Assembly: GCA_032358165.1 (NCBI GenBank)
Contig: JAALGY010000036.1
Span: 930,001 to 994,000, forward strand
DNA length: 64,000 bases
Source of the DNA: Diplosphaera chodatii
Lineage: Eukaryota; Chlorophyta; Trebouxiophyceae; Prasiolales; Stichococcaceae
Direction: 5' to 3'
The number at the start of each line of letters is the position of its first letter. The stretch's first letter is position 1. The notes beneath the pieces are model-generated. The model searched no databases, was not told the origin of the DNA, and saw only the letters and a list, made by a program, of their open reading frames with translations. Both the position numbers and the translations under genes were made by a program. Positions 33,227 to 45,900 of this stretch are shown piece by piece.

Positions 33227-35178
33227 ATGCCGGTCTTGACTCGTCGCCAGCACCAGACTGCAGCAGGGGCTTTGACGACGACACAGGCTGCAGCAGGGCA
33301 GGCAGGAGCAGAGGCTGGTGCTGCTTCTCAGACACACAGCGAAGCAGCCAGTTCGACTGCGGCACCTGCTGGTGCTGCAGCAGCGGATAAGTTCCTGGAT
33401 GACATCCTGATCCCAGGTATGTAGGCCTGGCGCACCCATGGCTGCATGCAGAAGTGCAAGATCGTGACGAGGCGCTGTGTATTGTGATAGCACAACATAC
33501 GGTATGTACTATACCTACAGCAGCATTCCGAACGTTAGCATGATGAGCTGGCGCAGAAGAGACACGCGGACTGGAGCTTGTTGATGGCGCTGGCGTCAAG
33601 CATGTGCTGAAGCCCTGGCCGCAGCAGGTTGTTCACCGCCATTGAAACTGTACACAGTTGTTTCTTTCCAGACATCATCTGGAAGATAGATCATATAAGA
33701 TGCTTGTAATCGGGTTCGGATGCCTGTCGTCCCTGAGCACACATGTGCATATGTGAAATATGGCACCATAACTGCAGCTGTACCGTCATCCACATGCATA
33801 TGTAGGCCTGCATGCATCACAAACAGCGCCAAGGCACATTTATGCACCCAGTGATCAGTTTCTACTGCTGCTCATGCCTCAGGCCAATGTGCAGCATGGG
33901 GCCAAGCAAGGGACTGTGGCATCGGCACCCAAGACGGCACTTGCCGACCCGGCTGCTGCGACATCGCTGCCGCCCCAGCAGGGGTCGGCCGCCGCAGGCC
34001 TGCTGCAGACCCCAGACGCCAAACGCCGCACCAGGTTCAGCCTGGACCCTGCGGAGGACAAAGAGGGCGACGCGCCTGGTGCACTCTTCGACACAATCAT
34101 CCGCACCTCCCCCTGGGGCAGCCCAAGCAAGGACGCCAAGACGATCGGCGTGCAGGCAGGCCCCTGCATTGACCATGCATTTTTAATCTGCGCACAAGGC
34201 CAGGCACACATATATACGTGCGTGGCCACACATCTACAAAAGCTCTGCCTGCTCGGCAGTGGAGGTGGGAGTTGCCGTCTGATGCCCAGTTGGCCAAGCT
34301 GTGCAAATTCACTGTACAGCTGGTGAAGCAGCATGCAGTCCTTCCTCCAGCATGCAAGCGACAGCAAACTGTACTATACACGCTGCATGCTGCTGTCAGT
34401 TTGCGTGCACGGTAGATGCTGCCTGCTTGTCAGCACTGGCTGACAATATATACACCTCATAATAATGCTGCAGCCCATTCCGGAGCCGAGCAGGCTCAAC
34501 GTGTCCATCCGCAGCAGCGCACTGACCACTGACATCAACATGCAGGCGAGCAAATTGCAGGCATCCTTGACCTGGCAATAATTCCACCTGCCTGACTCCG
34601 CAGGCAGAGCAATGTGCAGCAGCATGCATGCGAATATGCGCAGCATGCAGCATGGTTGTGCCGGCAAGTATCTCGCACACATGATAGCATTCATGCTCAT
34701 GCAGGGTGACAGTGCAGGCGGCATGTACCACGACGACAATGCTCTGTTGCCGCTGGACGCGGCGCAGGCATTGCCTGCTGCGGCCGTCAGCAACGTGCAT
34801 GGTCAGGCGGCGGGCGCTGTGGCAGAACTGTCCGGCGTGCAGGTGCCCACATGACACCTCCGCGTCATGGCCTCTCGCCGTGTTTTGTGATGTGGCCAGT
34901 GTCAACAGGCTGTCATCCTGCATGTTGGGCTGCTACATGTGAACCACTGTACACCTTGTGGCAGTTGTAGTGTCCATTGGCTCCTGTGGTATGTCACGTG
35001 CTCTGCATCATGTACACGCGCCGAGCAGCGTGTTTCTCTGATCATGTGTCCATACTGCTGCTATTCGTGTGAGCTGCAGACGGGACGCGAGAATGACTGG
35101 AACATGAAGTACTTTCCGGACGTGCCAGTTGCGAAGTCACACACTCGCAACGTATCCGGCGCACCCAGCAGTGGCTGA
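33227..35178 (+). CDS. Unrecognised multi-exon protein
   Basis: Not recognised. Exon 1 starts MPVLTRRQHQTAAGALTTTQ and is Ala/Gln/Thr-rich, ending AADKFLDDILIP near 33416. A second exon (about 33884-34150) reads VQHGAKQGTVASAPKTALAD, then LLQTPDAKRRTRFSLDPAED and FDTIIRTSPWGSPSKDAKT, with SP sites that look like kinase targets. Later blocks are LQPIPEPSRLNVSIRSSALT (about 34470), DSAGGMYHDDNALLPLDAAQ (about 34708), and a last exon LQTGRENDWNMKYFPDVPVA ending in GAPSSG. The composition suggests a largely disordered, nuclear or cytoskeletal protein. It lies just downstream of the paired unrecognised genes but shares no evident sequence with them. Exon joins were not all phase-checked, so it could be more than one gene. 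Confidence 0.4.
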
Positions 35179-36500
35179 GCGAGGGGGACGGTCCCACCGC
35201 AGTGAGCATGTACATCTGGCACACGAGTGCATGTTGGTCAAATTCGTCTGATCGGGGTTTGCTGCATCGAATCATCAGCTTGCTGGCAATGCCTTATTGT
35301 GCATACTGTGTATATATATGTACATGTGCACTGATATGTGTGCTCGCTCGTGTCTGTGCAGGCGTAGGGATGAGCTGTGTCATGTGATGAGCCGCTGATG
35401 TATGCAGATATCAGCACTGTCAAGCCACTCCAGCACCCTGCAGCACCGCCGTTCAGGCTGATATAAGGGACTGCTGCACACCAGAGCTGCCTTTGCGAAG
35501 TGTACGATTTCAACTGCATTGCAGCTTGACACCCACAGTGGTACTCCATCTGCAGCACACATGTAGACTGCTGCGCTGTGCGGTGATGATGTTCATGCTT
35601 GAAAGAACACATGGCACCGTGGGTGTGATCTCGTGTTTGTGCTGAGGGCACCACAATGAGTGCTTCGGCACTCTGGACTATTTCCAGCATTCAGACCCTT
35701 GCAAGTAGTAGTATGTGCAAGCAGCAGCTACCAGTGGTTTCTTGCCACGCAGCGGCAGTGTGCCAAAGTATGCATACATCGCAGGATCGATCCTGGCTGC
35801 TGATAAAGGTGGCTACGTGCATGTCTGGCCATCGCAGCAATGCATGCCAATGCTTTGTAGTTCGCAAATGGACGTTTGTCTTTACCGAGAGTCTACATCG
35901 CCCACAGGGCGGGTGCTACTGCCCACAAGCCCCAGGTCCCTGCAAGTCCCCGGACTGATTTTTGCCAGCATGGCACCTTGCTACCACTGATGCTTGACAC
36001 AACGCTGGTGACAACTCATTTGCAGTAGCACGCGCCGAGCGTCTGCAGGAGCTCTGTGGTGTTGGCGGAAGCATCTGGTGCAGAGGGCTGTGCATTGGGC
36101 AAGGATCAGGCGCGCGCAGGCCACCTTTGGGCATCGAGCTGCGTCATAGCGGCACGGAAGCCGGAGTGCGGGACAAAGGGATACCTGCAGCAGCGACGCC
36201 GGTGCGAACCATATGCATTTCATCGACGAATGCCCTGCAATTAGGGTGGAACTACCAGCAGATCCATCCTCAGTTTCAAAGCAGATCCGTCGCACGTGAC
36301 CCGGCCTCGGATGCGTGCTGCAGGCTCGAGGAGGCGGCTGAGAGGAGACAGCGCTGAATAGCCGGAGTTGTGCACGCTGCGCCGGCACCTTCCGCCCGTG
36401 TGCTCACACCACATCAAGCTACCAGACGCACCCAGCCGCAAGCTTGTCAGCGCGCGTCCGCTCGGTGCCGCAGAGGGCCCTGACAGCGACCGCCGCGCCC
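35179..36500. other. Region without a confident gene
   Basis: About 1.3 kb upstream of the allophanate hydrolase-like gene. A plus-strand stretch at about 35725-35840 reads SGFLPRSGSVPKYAYIAGSI and another at about 36030-36350 is open (ARAERLQELCGVGG; RLEEAAERRQR). I looked for an amidase domain that would complete an allophanate hydrolase and saw none. These may be exons of an unrecognised gene or noise. Confidence 0.3.
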
Positions 36501-37582
36501 ATGGCGGCAGCGGCGGCGGCGGCGCCTCCGGCGGTGCTGCGGCTGGCAGTGTGCGGCCTGCACCTGCGGGGCCACCCGCTGCACTGGCAGCTCGCGGAGC
36601 TGGACGCCAAGTTCGTCCGCGCCTGCAACAGCGTGAGTGATTGGAAACGTGCTGGTGCACAGGTTCTGTGACAGCTACGCTGACCAACTGCATGCGCCCA
36701 AGACGGAAACCGTGTGCCAGACCAGACTGAGGCCGGACACCTGTCGTCTCCAGCCGTGGGCAGTATCACGATGGTTTGTCGGGTTGCTCTGATGCGCACC
36801 AACACTCGGTTCGTGGCTCACCGCAGGCGCCCTGCTACAGGCTGTATGCGCTGTCAGCGCCGGCCGCGGCCCCGCCCGCCAAGCCGGGCATGCTCCGGGT
36901 GCTCAGTGGAGGCGCTGCGGTGCGCACCGTGTTGAGCGTCGACCCAACTCGCATCGTGGTCACAACTGATGTGTGCATGGCACGGCCAAGAAGAGCATGG
37001 TTGTCGCTGCGAAAATTTGTGTAGCAGCTGCGCAGGTGACCGTCAGCTGTTGGCCAGATGACCATCACCTGCTGGGTGCTGCAGGTGGCGCTGGAGGTGT
37101 TTGATCTGCCACTCGAGAACGTGGGGTCGTTCCTTTGCAAGGTGTGAGGCATGCTCAGACATTCACAACCTGCATACAATGTGTGTTAGGGTGCTGCAGC
37201 GCTGTGCAGTAGTGTGCACTGTCTTCAGGTCTGAGATGCTGAAACAGTGGAACCCATCTGCAGGTGCCACCGCCACTTGCAATAGGGTCTGTTGAGCTGG
37301 ATGATGGCGCCACCGTGAAGGGCTTCATCTGTGAGGGCCACATCGCGCAGGTATGATACTTCAACCTGCAGTCACTACGGGTCGTATGCCTAGCATGCAA
37401 TATTTGACACGAGAGAGTTATGCACTGCAGCATGGGGTTACATGCGGCAAACGTATGCAGTGCAGCACCTTAGTGTTCCACATGGCACACTGCAGGGTGG
37501 GCCTGGCATAGAGGACATCACGGAGCACGGCGGGTGGGTGGCATACCTGGCTGCTCAGGGCAGCGGCGCTGTTCCAGCATGA
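36501..37582 (+). CDS. Stand-alone allophanate hydrolase C-terminal-domain-like protein
   Basis: Five exons (36501-36632, 36827-36919, 37085-37141, about 37264-37350, about 37498-37582) encode roughly 150 residues. After an Ala-rich start (MAAAAAAAPPAVL) come LAVCGLHLRGHPLHWQLAEL with FVRACNSAPCYRLYALS, PAKPGMLRVLSGGAAV, LEVFDLPLENVGSFL, PPPLAIGSVELDDGATVKGF and EDITEHGGWVAYLAAQ. This is the pattern of the C-terminal domain of allophanate hydrolase (H.L.G.PL..QL.ELGA.F; P.PLGIG...L.DG..V.GF; DIT..GGWRAYL), which acts after the amidase domain in urea/allophanate breakdown. No amidase-signature domain (Ser-cisSer-Lys) lies upstream. The domain may therefore work alone, pair with a separately encoded amidase, or have taken another role. 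Confidence 0.75.
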
Positions 37583-38220
37583 TGGGGCATGTTGAGGACC
37601 TGAGCAGCACTTCTGCGACTGAAGCACCAGCGGTCATGCAACATCGCCTGGGGTCTGGCTGGCTGCGTAGCCGCATCGAATTTCCTAAACTTGTTTGCAT
37701 TGTTGGTTCGTGGTTCGTCTTGTGTGTAGCTGCTACGTCTTCCGTGTCTCTGGGCAAGCTGACTCTGGGCTGGTTGATTGCTGATGGCAATGTGGGGGCC
37801 GCTTGATCAGGGTACCGCACGCCTTGCTGTTGGTCCATCTGTTTACTACGCACATCATGAGTGCTAGCTGTCAGCTGCGGTTGCTTGTGGATTGATGGAA
37901 GCTGAGCAGCTGCACATACAGCTGCAAGTGAGTACCATGCTTCACACAAGGCGATGGGACATCAAAAGCCGGAGTTTGCAGCAGTACACCACACAGTAGT
38001 GGGCTGCCTGGTCTTGTGTGTCCTGCTGCTGCAAAGTGGTAGACACTCCCGGAGGATGAATGATTCGTGGTCTCTGTCCTAGCTACTGCTTTGCTACTCA
38101 GACTACTAGTATCAGGAATGCATTGCACAGGCCGATGACTGCCGTGGTTTGGTGGCTTCTCTGATATCTACTGCAGTGCGCGGTCCGTCCAGATGACTGT
38201 GGTCAATCCCTTCGCAGCGC
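37583..38220. other. Convergent 3' region
   Basis: About 640 bases between the stop of the allophanate hydrolase-like gene (plus) and the stop of the expansin/fasciclin gene (minus). It should contain both 3' UTRs. No gene is supported. Confidence 0.4.
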
Positions 38221-41200
38221 TCACGGCAGCAGCACAGCCGAGATCATGTGCACCACAGCGGTGCAGGTTGCCAGGTCGGCGGCAGTCGTATTGGCAGTGG
38301 AGTGCTCCCCAACGAACGTGAGCATGCCTGCAGTGACCGGGCAGCCATCCATGCTGTGCAGTGATACCATGTGTGCAATGGATATGAACAGGCAGGGTAG
38401 CCGCATGCCGAGAATCACGCAGTCACTACGTACCGGGACTCCGGGTGCTGATCTGAAGGCGCAGGCCGTTCACCTGGATGAGAAGTTATGGGGTTATCAG
38501 CCAAACTCGTGCTTGCTGCTTGCCTCGACATCATCACCGTTGTGATCATCTGCCTCAGGAGATCATACGACACGCACCGTCTCAGCATGGATGCTCGGCG
38601 CCCCATCGACCATGTCCTGCAGATGCAGACACGTCATATCATGCAGGTTGCGATAGTAATGTGACACCACGACCAAGCGGCAATGCACACTGGGCACCTC
38701 GGGCAGGACGGGGTCGCCTGCGCGTGGCTGGCAGATGTCTGTCGACCGCAGCTGCCCAGGGATGAAGTGGTACAGCATCACCTGCATGATCAGATGATCG
38801 GCAGTAGTCAGATACAATATCCATGCAGGCATCGAACTCAAAGGGCATTATATATGTGCCCGCTCACCAGGCGGAGGCTGTCAATGTTGCTGGTGTTGAG
38901 GCTGGCTTGTGAGAGGCTTTGGAATGCCGCATTGGTGGGCACCAGCACAGTGATTGTGGCATTTGGGTTTTGCAGCGCTAGCAGTAATCCTGATACAGCA
39001 GTGGAACCCATGTCAATATAAGTCATCTCATGCTGGCGTTGCAGCATGTGCACGCGTCACGCTTGGTGCAGTACATCCCAAAGCAGCTTGACACCTGTTC
39101 TGCTGGCAGCCGTGAGGAAAGCAGATGCATCAGGCCTCTTCTTCAGCAGCTCGTAGATGGTCTTGGTGCAGTTTGCGGGCTGCGCGGAAGACATGGGTCA
39201 TATTGAATGTCAGACAATACTGTTGATTGCCAACATGCGTGATATGCAGTAGACATAACAAGTGTGTGGCGCTGCTGCTCACAGAAACAACGCATGCAGA
39301 TCCCCATGCATCGGAGGTGTGTCATCAGCGAGTGCCTGTGGGTGGAAGCCGTCTGTGAGGTTCCGGCCGCCTGGGGCCAGGGACCTGGAAGCGCTGTCGA
39401 GGGTGGCGGTGCTGGACTCGGCAGACACCGCCTCGGGCTGCTGCTGCAGTGTGCTGCCCGGCTGCGTCAACCAGAGGACAGGCCCTTGGCGTCAGTCACA
39501 TGCAGCGTGTATGAAGCTCAAAGTATGATACGTAGCTGCATGCAGAGTATGTTGGGGTCAGCTCGGCAGGCCTGTAGAGTGGGACTGTGGCCTACACCTC
39601 CCCAGTGTATGCAGGCGATGTGGTGGTGCTGAACTGCACGGTCGTTGGGTACTGCTTGCCGGCCTGCACAGGCGCTGTGACTGCACCCCTGCAAACATCC
39701 AAGAAAGATGCTGCCAGTTGTCATCAGCAATGTGCAGAGCATCAGGAATGTGCAGAGCAGCTGCATGCAGCACATTGTGATGCACAGCATGCGCACCTCG
39801 AGATCAGCTGCTCAGATGACTTGGCATCAGTGACGCGCAGGTCCCATGGCAGCGGCGGCAGGCCGCTAACCTGCCAGACAGCACCTGTGGCAGTGACATT
39901 GCAATACACTGGTGACACCAGTGATTCGACCCCTTTCAGCTGGACTTCTGAAGTGCACGCTACCTTCTTCGAGACCATGCACATGCGCACCGTAGGCATT
40001 GGTCATCTGCTGCCATCCCTGAGACAGCGCCTGGATGAGTCCCATGCCATTCTGTAGGCGCACAGTATATGCAACAATCATACACGTTACAGTGCTCAAT
40101 CATCATGCTCCTGTCCAGTCATGCCCCAACAGCTGAACAGCGGTGTTCATATCAAGGTCGGTGTTAGCCTGCCTGTGGGCTGGTGCGCAGGTCAACGGCA
40201 GTGAAGGTGCCCCGACCGGCAACATTGCCAAATGTCATGGACACAAAGCCCCCGGCGGCGGCACGGTAGCCCTTGATCTTCACGACGATGGGGCCAGCCG
40301 GGTGGCACTCGACCTGCATCACATAGTCCGCATCTACATAGTAAGCAGCAACATATGTGCACACAGCGCATGATGCCCTGCCCCCAATTTCCATACGCTA
40401 CCAAGCTATGCTATGAACTATTCAAATTCGCCAGATGTACACTGTGTTCAAGCATCGTAGTGGTGATCACCTGCTGCCACTGCACTGACACGTTGCCAAG
40501 GCTGCCGCTGGCGATGCTGCAATGAAGCTAATCCAGTGTCAATGTAGGTTCAAAAGGGGTGCACGGCATTTGCAGCACCATTCGCTGGATCATGCTCAAG
40601 AGACTGCAGAAATGCAGTGGCAGGACATGGTGACAGTTGGTGCACAGCGCTGCACTCAAGCTTCTGGCTGTAGGGCTGGCATGCAGGATCTCACTTGCGG
40701 GTGAAGGTCAGGTAGCTGAGGTTGATCTGCGCCGCGGTGCAGTTGGGGCAGGAGTCGACCACTTGCACCGTGACAGGCTGTGCGTCCGCTGGGCAGTTGG
40801 GCTGCATGCAGCACATCCACCCATTGCATCCGTCAGTGCTCAGCATGCTGGCAGCTAGGCCAGGCTTTGACCATGTAGCCTGAGATGGCTGCACACAGGA
40901 GTGAAGGATGACGGCTGGCAGTCACAAGGACGCACGTCACCATCGGCGCACACAACCTCGAGGCATTTCCCACAGCCGGCTGCTGGCCTGTCAGCCTGCA
41001 TGCATGAACATAAGTCGCATCCTTGCTTGCATGATTCCAGGCTCTCGCATATCGAGCTGTGGTCGGCATGCATCGGCAACGACATCTCGACCGCACCTGT
41101 GGTCCGGAACCTGCAGCGAGACTGTTGTTGGCGCTGATGCCAGCCACCGCCCAGTATGGCCTGCATGCATGATGATGTTTACAAACCTGATGACTACTAT

Positions 41201-41912
41201 GCACAACCTCGCAAGGTCTTCATCGACACCATTCAAAGTCGGCTCAAGTGGCAGGAAAAGTCAAGGAAGTGTACAAGTTACCGCACCACTGGTCTTCGGC
41301 CAGGCTGCCATAGCCACATGCGCCATCCACCAGGCCACCGGTTGGTGTGTATGGGTTCTGCAGGTCCTGCATGCCGAGCAGAGGGGTTGTGAGGACAGTC
41401 TGAAACATGAGAACACTGCTGATGCTGATGGTAGCACGCAGTCTTGTCAGAATGGTGTACGGGATGGCGCATACCAGGTCAGACGGTGGTGAAACTACAC
41501 AAGCTGCTAGTCGTCAGGCAGATGTTGGATTGTGAGTGATTGCGAAGTGATCACCTGAGGGCCACCAAAGGCGGTTGCTGTGCCATTGACCACAGGTCCC
41601 AGCGCAGCGCCAGGCGAGCGGCTCCCTGCACCATGGCATGTCCATCAGCAGATAGCTCATCCACTTTAGAATGCGAGCATCAGACATAAACATTGATGAG
41701 CACCATGCACATGGCTCTGATTTGTGGTCTGTGCAAATGCTGCTGACTGCGTGCTGGTGACCAGCTTTCGGAGCAGTCAAATGCAGGTTCCCTGCTGCAT
41801 TTTGCGCACCGTAGGGCGTCGAGATGGCGTTTGCCGCCCCCAGCAAGCAGCCGCCAACCAGCGCCGTCAGCAGCCACCGGGAAACGGCGGCCCTGGCAAC
41901 CGTGACTGTCAT
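38221..41912 (-). CDS. Secreted expansin-like protein fused to a fasciclin (FAS1) domain
   Basis: Probable cell-wall protein. Exon 1 (from 41912) has a signal peptide, MTVTVARAAVSRWLLTALVG ending near GAANA. Next are LGPVVNGTATAFGGPQ, then PYTPTGGLVDGACGYGSLAE with DQWCG (about 41280-41360), PYWAVAGISANNSLAAG, GCGKCLEVVCADGDVRP, and VTVQVVDSCPNCTAAQINL (about 40690-40800): the EG45-type expansin domain. The CBM63-like part follows: GSLGNVSVQWQQV, IVVKIKGYRAAAGGFVSMTF with NVAGRGTFTAVDL (about 40190-40335), GLIQALSQGWQQMTNAYGA, VWQVSGLPPLPWDLRVTDA, and GKQYPTTVQFSTT. A Ser/Ala/Pro-rich linker (about 39310-39480) leads to FAS1: NCTKTIYELLKKRPDASAFL, ITVLVPTNAAFQSLSQAS, VMLYHFIPGQLRS, VNGLRLQIST, and HSTANTTAADLATCTAVVHM ending AVLLP. 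No stop or second signal peptide is seen between the parts. Two adjacent genes remain possible. Confidence 0.7.
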
Positions 41913-42977
41913 GGCTGCGGTGTCGGACTGCTGATGAGTAATATGCGTGAATTTGCTGCGACGCGCTGTATCCAGCAGTTCTGTCGGGCAACCTATGGTG
42001 GATGTGGCGACAGGGAGTGCAGCGAGTGCAAGTGAGGTAAGTGGCAGTCAAGAGTGAGTGCCTGCTGTGTACAGAGCTGATGAAGTGAACGTGGGGGCTG
42101 CTAAACCCTATTCTATAGTCCCCTGGTCTGCCCTGGCACACCGCGACGCTGCCCAGCGCTCTCTCACACAGCCACTTCTCCTGTTTGCATTCTCTCCTTG
42201 CTTCTTGCTTGTTCTGTCTGGACCGTTCTGTGCCCCGCCTGCGAAATATCTGGCGGCCAGCCAGCCGTGGGGCCGCGTCCTACCTGCACGCCTGACTTGG
42301 CCGTCCGACTCGCAGCCGCCGGCCCGTGCGCGCGCAAGAGAGGCCCAAAAGGTGAGACGCCTGCTACATGTCCATCAGAACGCAGCAGAATGGCCTGAGT
42401 CGCCTGTGTCCGTCCCAAATTTGCACTGTGCCTCTGGTCAGACTGGTCAGTAATGGCCCTTCGGCTGAACCTCTTTTGGGTCAAGCGCCATGTTCTCGGG
42501 CCTGCCGGCTGCGCGTCAAGCGTGTCACCAGCTCTAGCTACATTCTGCTCAACTTGCATCTCTCGTCGGCATCGCGTGCTTGCCCAGACACTTGTCGGCA
42601 GCATGCCTTTTGGCACGTTCGAACAGGATTCTGCAGCCGCGATATTGCTGAGCGACAAGATGCTGCCAGGACGGGCACGGGCAGCATGGCCCATCATGAA
42701 TACGATAAGAGCGTTCAGCCGCCTTTGCTCGGCAAGTGGACGGCTGCCAACCGTCACGCCCGCCTTGCACACGAGTCGCACCGCTGCTGTGTTACCGACC
42801 GCCACTGCATGACGGCAGTGCCCTTGTATGTTCTCAGCCGCATCACCTATGTTTTGCATGTTCCTGAGATGCTGCCCTGTTGCTATCGCTGCTGCAGGCA
42901 CGCATTGCCTGTCAATCGTCAGCTACAGCAGGCGACGAGTCATCCTGAGACAAGTCGAGCCAGGTCCTACTGAAGCC
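41913..42977. promoter_or_regulatory. Divergent intergenic region between two expansin genes
   Basis: About 1.07 kb separates the start codons of the two oppositely transcribed expansin genes and probably contains both promoters. An open frame spans 42164-42901 on the minus strand, but I found no splice or family support for it. A TTCTATAG-like AT-rich spot occurs near 42110; no clear TATA box otherwise. Confidence 0.45.
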
Positions 42978-45900
42978 ATGGCAGCGATGGTCCGGTCCCC
43001 AACGTGGCGGCTGCTGGTGGTGGTGGTGCTGGCTGCAGCAACACTGATGACCACGCCAGTCTCTGCTGGCCGCCAGCTGTCACAATGTGAGCCATGATGC
43101 CATTGGGCTGCTGACGCCTGTGCGTGTGGTGCAAGCTCATGTGTCACATTTCAGCCCTTGACTCAGACGATCTGCTCTGGCATTCAAGCTTGTCCTTGAT
43201 GCCTTGGCTCTGGGTGTCATGGCCCCAAGCCAAGTTTGCGGGCATACTGCCATCTGAGTTGCCGATGTGTGGTGCCGTGCAGATATTGCCACAGAAGACC
43301 CTCTTTGGCCAAACCGGTGCGCCTTGCTCCCTGCATCACTAGTGCACTGTGAGTGCAAAGGATTGTCCTAGTGGTAACACAGCTGACGTGCTTGCTTTCT
43401 CGCCCAAGGCACCCACAATCAGACCAGTCCAATGCAACGACAGTGGGCGAGTGGAAGATTGCACGCAGCACAGCAGCGTACAACAACGATGGTGCGCATA
43501 CACTTCTGCCCTGTGTCCGCTGTCATGCGCATTACCTTGTGCAAACGAAGGCTGACGCTGATCTGCAAGCCTTGTGCATGGTTCTGTCTATACAGGAATG
43601 AATCTAGACCAGGCGGCGTGCGCCTTTGGCCACATCTCCCCAGACCAGTGGGGCGGTCGTGGCCTGCAGGTGTGCACATCCACCACATTCAGAGGTCCTG
43701 ACACAAATGATGAACCGCAGGTGTTGCACGACCTGACACTGGGTACATGAGCCACACAGCTGCTTGTTGGTGCTGCAGGTGGCGGCGATGAGCGACGTCA
43801 ACCCCGAGTACACGGGCAGCTGCGGCCGGTGCTACGAGCTGCGCTGCGCCAACATGAACTTCAGCGTGAGTGCTGCACCCCAGCATCCACAGTATCTTGA
43901 AAACTGAAGTGTTCGAGACATGATCAGCGAAATGACATCTTTTGATCATTCAGGACGCCTTTGGCGAGTTCATGCCTCGTGACCACGCCTGCATCGACCC
44001 CACCGCCAGCATCGTCATCAAGATCGTGGACACGTGCGGCGTGCTCCATGCTGGTTGCCCGCAAATGCGCATGTTTTAAAGTACGTTTGGCAGTATTTGA
44101 TACTGGCCACATGACTTTTGGCACGCAGGTGCCCGTGCAACTACCCAGGGAACTGGCAGAGCAACAAGCGCTGGTGCTGCGGCGACATGGTGCGCACCAT
44201 CTTCGTTGCCAGCTCAGCCAGTAGTTGACTGTCGTGACTTTATGCACTTGGCAAAATGACCGCAAGTGTGCTGATTGCTGCAGACCCACTTCGACCTGTC
44301 CTACTGGGCCTTCCAGAAGGTGCGCTGTCTGATACGATGGTCGTGGTTACTACAACATCTGACATGCTGACATACAGTGTGGCTGTACAGTGTGGCTGTA
44401 CAGCCACACTGTATCGTGTGTTAGTCACGTTTCTGGTGCGATTCACCCCACACAGATGGCCAACCCGAGGGTGGGCGTGATTGCGCTGAACTACCGCAAC
44501 GTCCCCTGCAACTTCCAGCCCGCCAGGGACCTGGGCCCCATCGGCTGGCCCGAGGGCTGGCCCAGCTCAAGCTACTGTGAGCACAACTGCATCCTTTGCA
44601 GCGGCATGCGTCTTGCACTCAGCAGCCTGCACCTATGTGTGCTGCTGCCAGGCAGTACCGCGAGTGCCCCTGCCTTGCACCTGCATCTACATCCTGTCCT
44701 CATGACGTTGGCTTCGCCATGCAGACCCAATGCCAAATGGCATCCCCGACGACCAGCTGGAGTTCACAGAGCTGCCGTCATCTGCTGTCGCGCCCTACAA
44801 CTCGTCCTCTGCGGGCGACCTCCCAGGCAACCATTCCACAGGTGATCCTCAGCCACAAGCTCCAGCACTCCCGCACTGCCTGGCACAAATATCCTACATG
44901 TAGCATGATTGCATATCGCCTCCGCTTCCTGATCAACATTCTGGGCTGCAAGCACATACACCATTGCATAAGAGCTCGATGGTCCTGCAGGCCCAGCAGC
45001 GCCAACCCATGCGAAGTCTCCAGTGCCACCTTCACCCTCCCAGTCGCCACCGTCTGCCTCGCCGTCCCCGCCGCCAGCAGCTGCCGAGGCTCCTGCTCCT
45101 GGTGCTGTTGACCATCTCGCAAGCTATGCTGATGCAGTTGTGCTGACGTAGTGCCCTGCCTCAGGCGGTCGACTCAGTAAACAGGTTGATATCGAGTGCA
45201 AGATGGTCTGTCCTAGCAGGTCCCACCGCCGGTGGCGCCAGCCCAACCACCCTGTACTCTGGCAGCAGCTACCAGAGCGGCTGCTATGATGCCAGCACCT
45301 CTGTCGGCGGCGCCAGCAGCCCGCAAGGTGCGTCCTCACTCCAATGTTCCCATCACGCTACATCGCCACTACTGTCTCCCATCATTTCATGCCAACCTTA
45401 TGCATATGCCTGAGCTTGGCATCCCATTGAGTGCAGGCAATGCCAAGTGCAGCTTGATCTATGCGGGCGGGGCACTCGGCTTCGGCACCCCAAGCGGCAC
45501 CTTTGCCAACATGAGCTCTCTGTCCTTCAAGGCCCGTGCCAGCGATGGCGGCACTCCCAACCTCAGCATCAACCTGGCTACTGATGGGGTACATTACTGC
45601 TGTGCACTTGCTGCTGTGTACTCGTACTTGCATCCTGCAGAAGAGAAGTACTACAGAAGGTATTGGCCAGGTCAAACCAGAGGTTTCGACCCGCAAACGA
45701 CGGCATGCCCTGCTGCCACATGCATGAAACTACTTTTTCACGTGCTCTCTGCAGGGCGCAACCTGCAGCGCGCAGAGCCTCAGCGGCATGGGCTGCACAG
45801 GTGCTGGTGGCGGCTGGGTGTCGTGCAGCGTGCAGCTGTCCGCCTTTGCCGATTCCTCGGTGCGTCCCGAAGCTCAGCCTGCGCAGTCTCCTGCGTCCCG

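Noticed and set aside
35650..36400. Possible amidase domain to complete an allophanate hydrolase
   Set aside because: None of the amidase-signature motifs are visible in any frame.
42164..42901. 245-codon minus-strand frame between the expansins
   Set aside because: No recognisable motif and no splice context; the composition is that of random GC-rich sequence.
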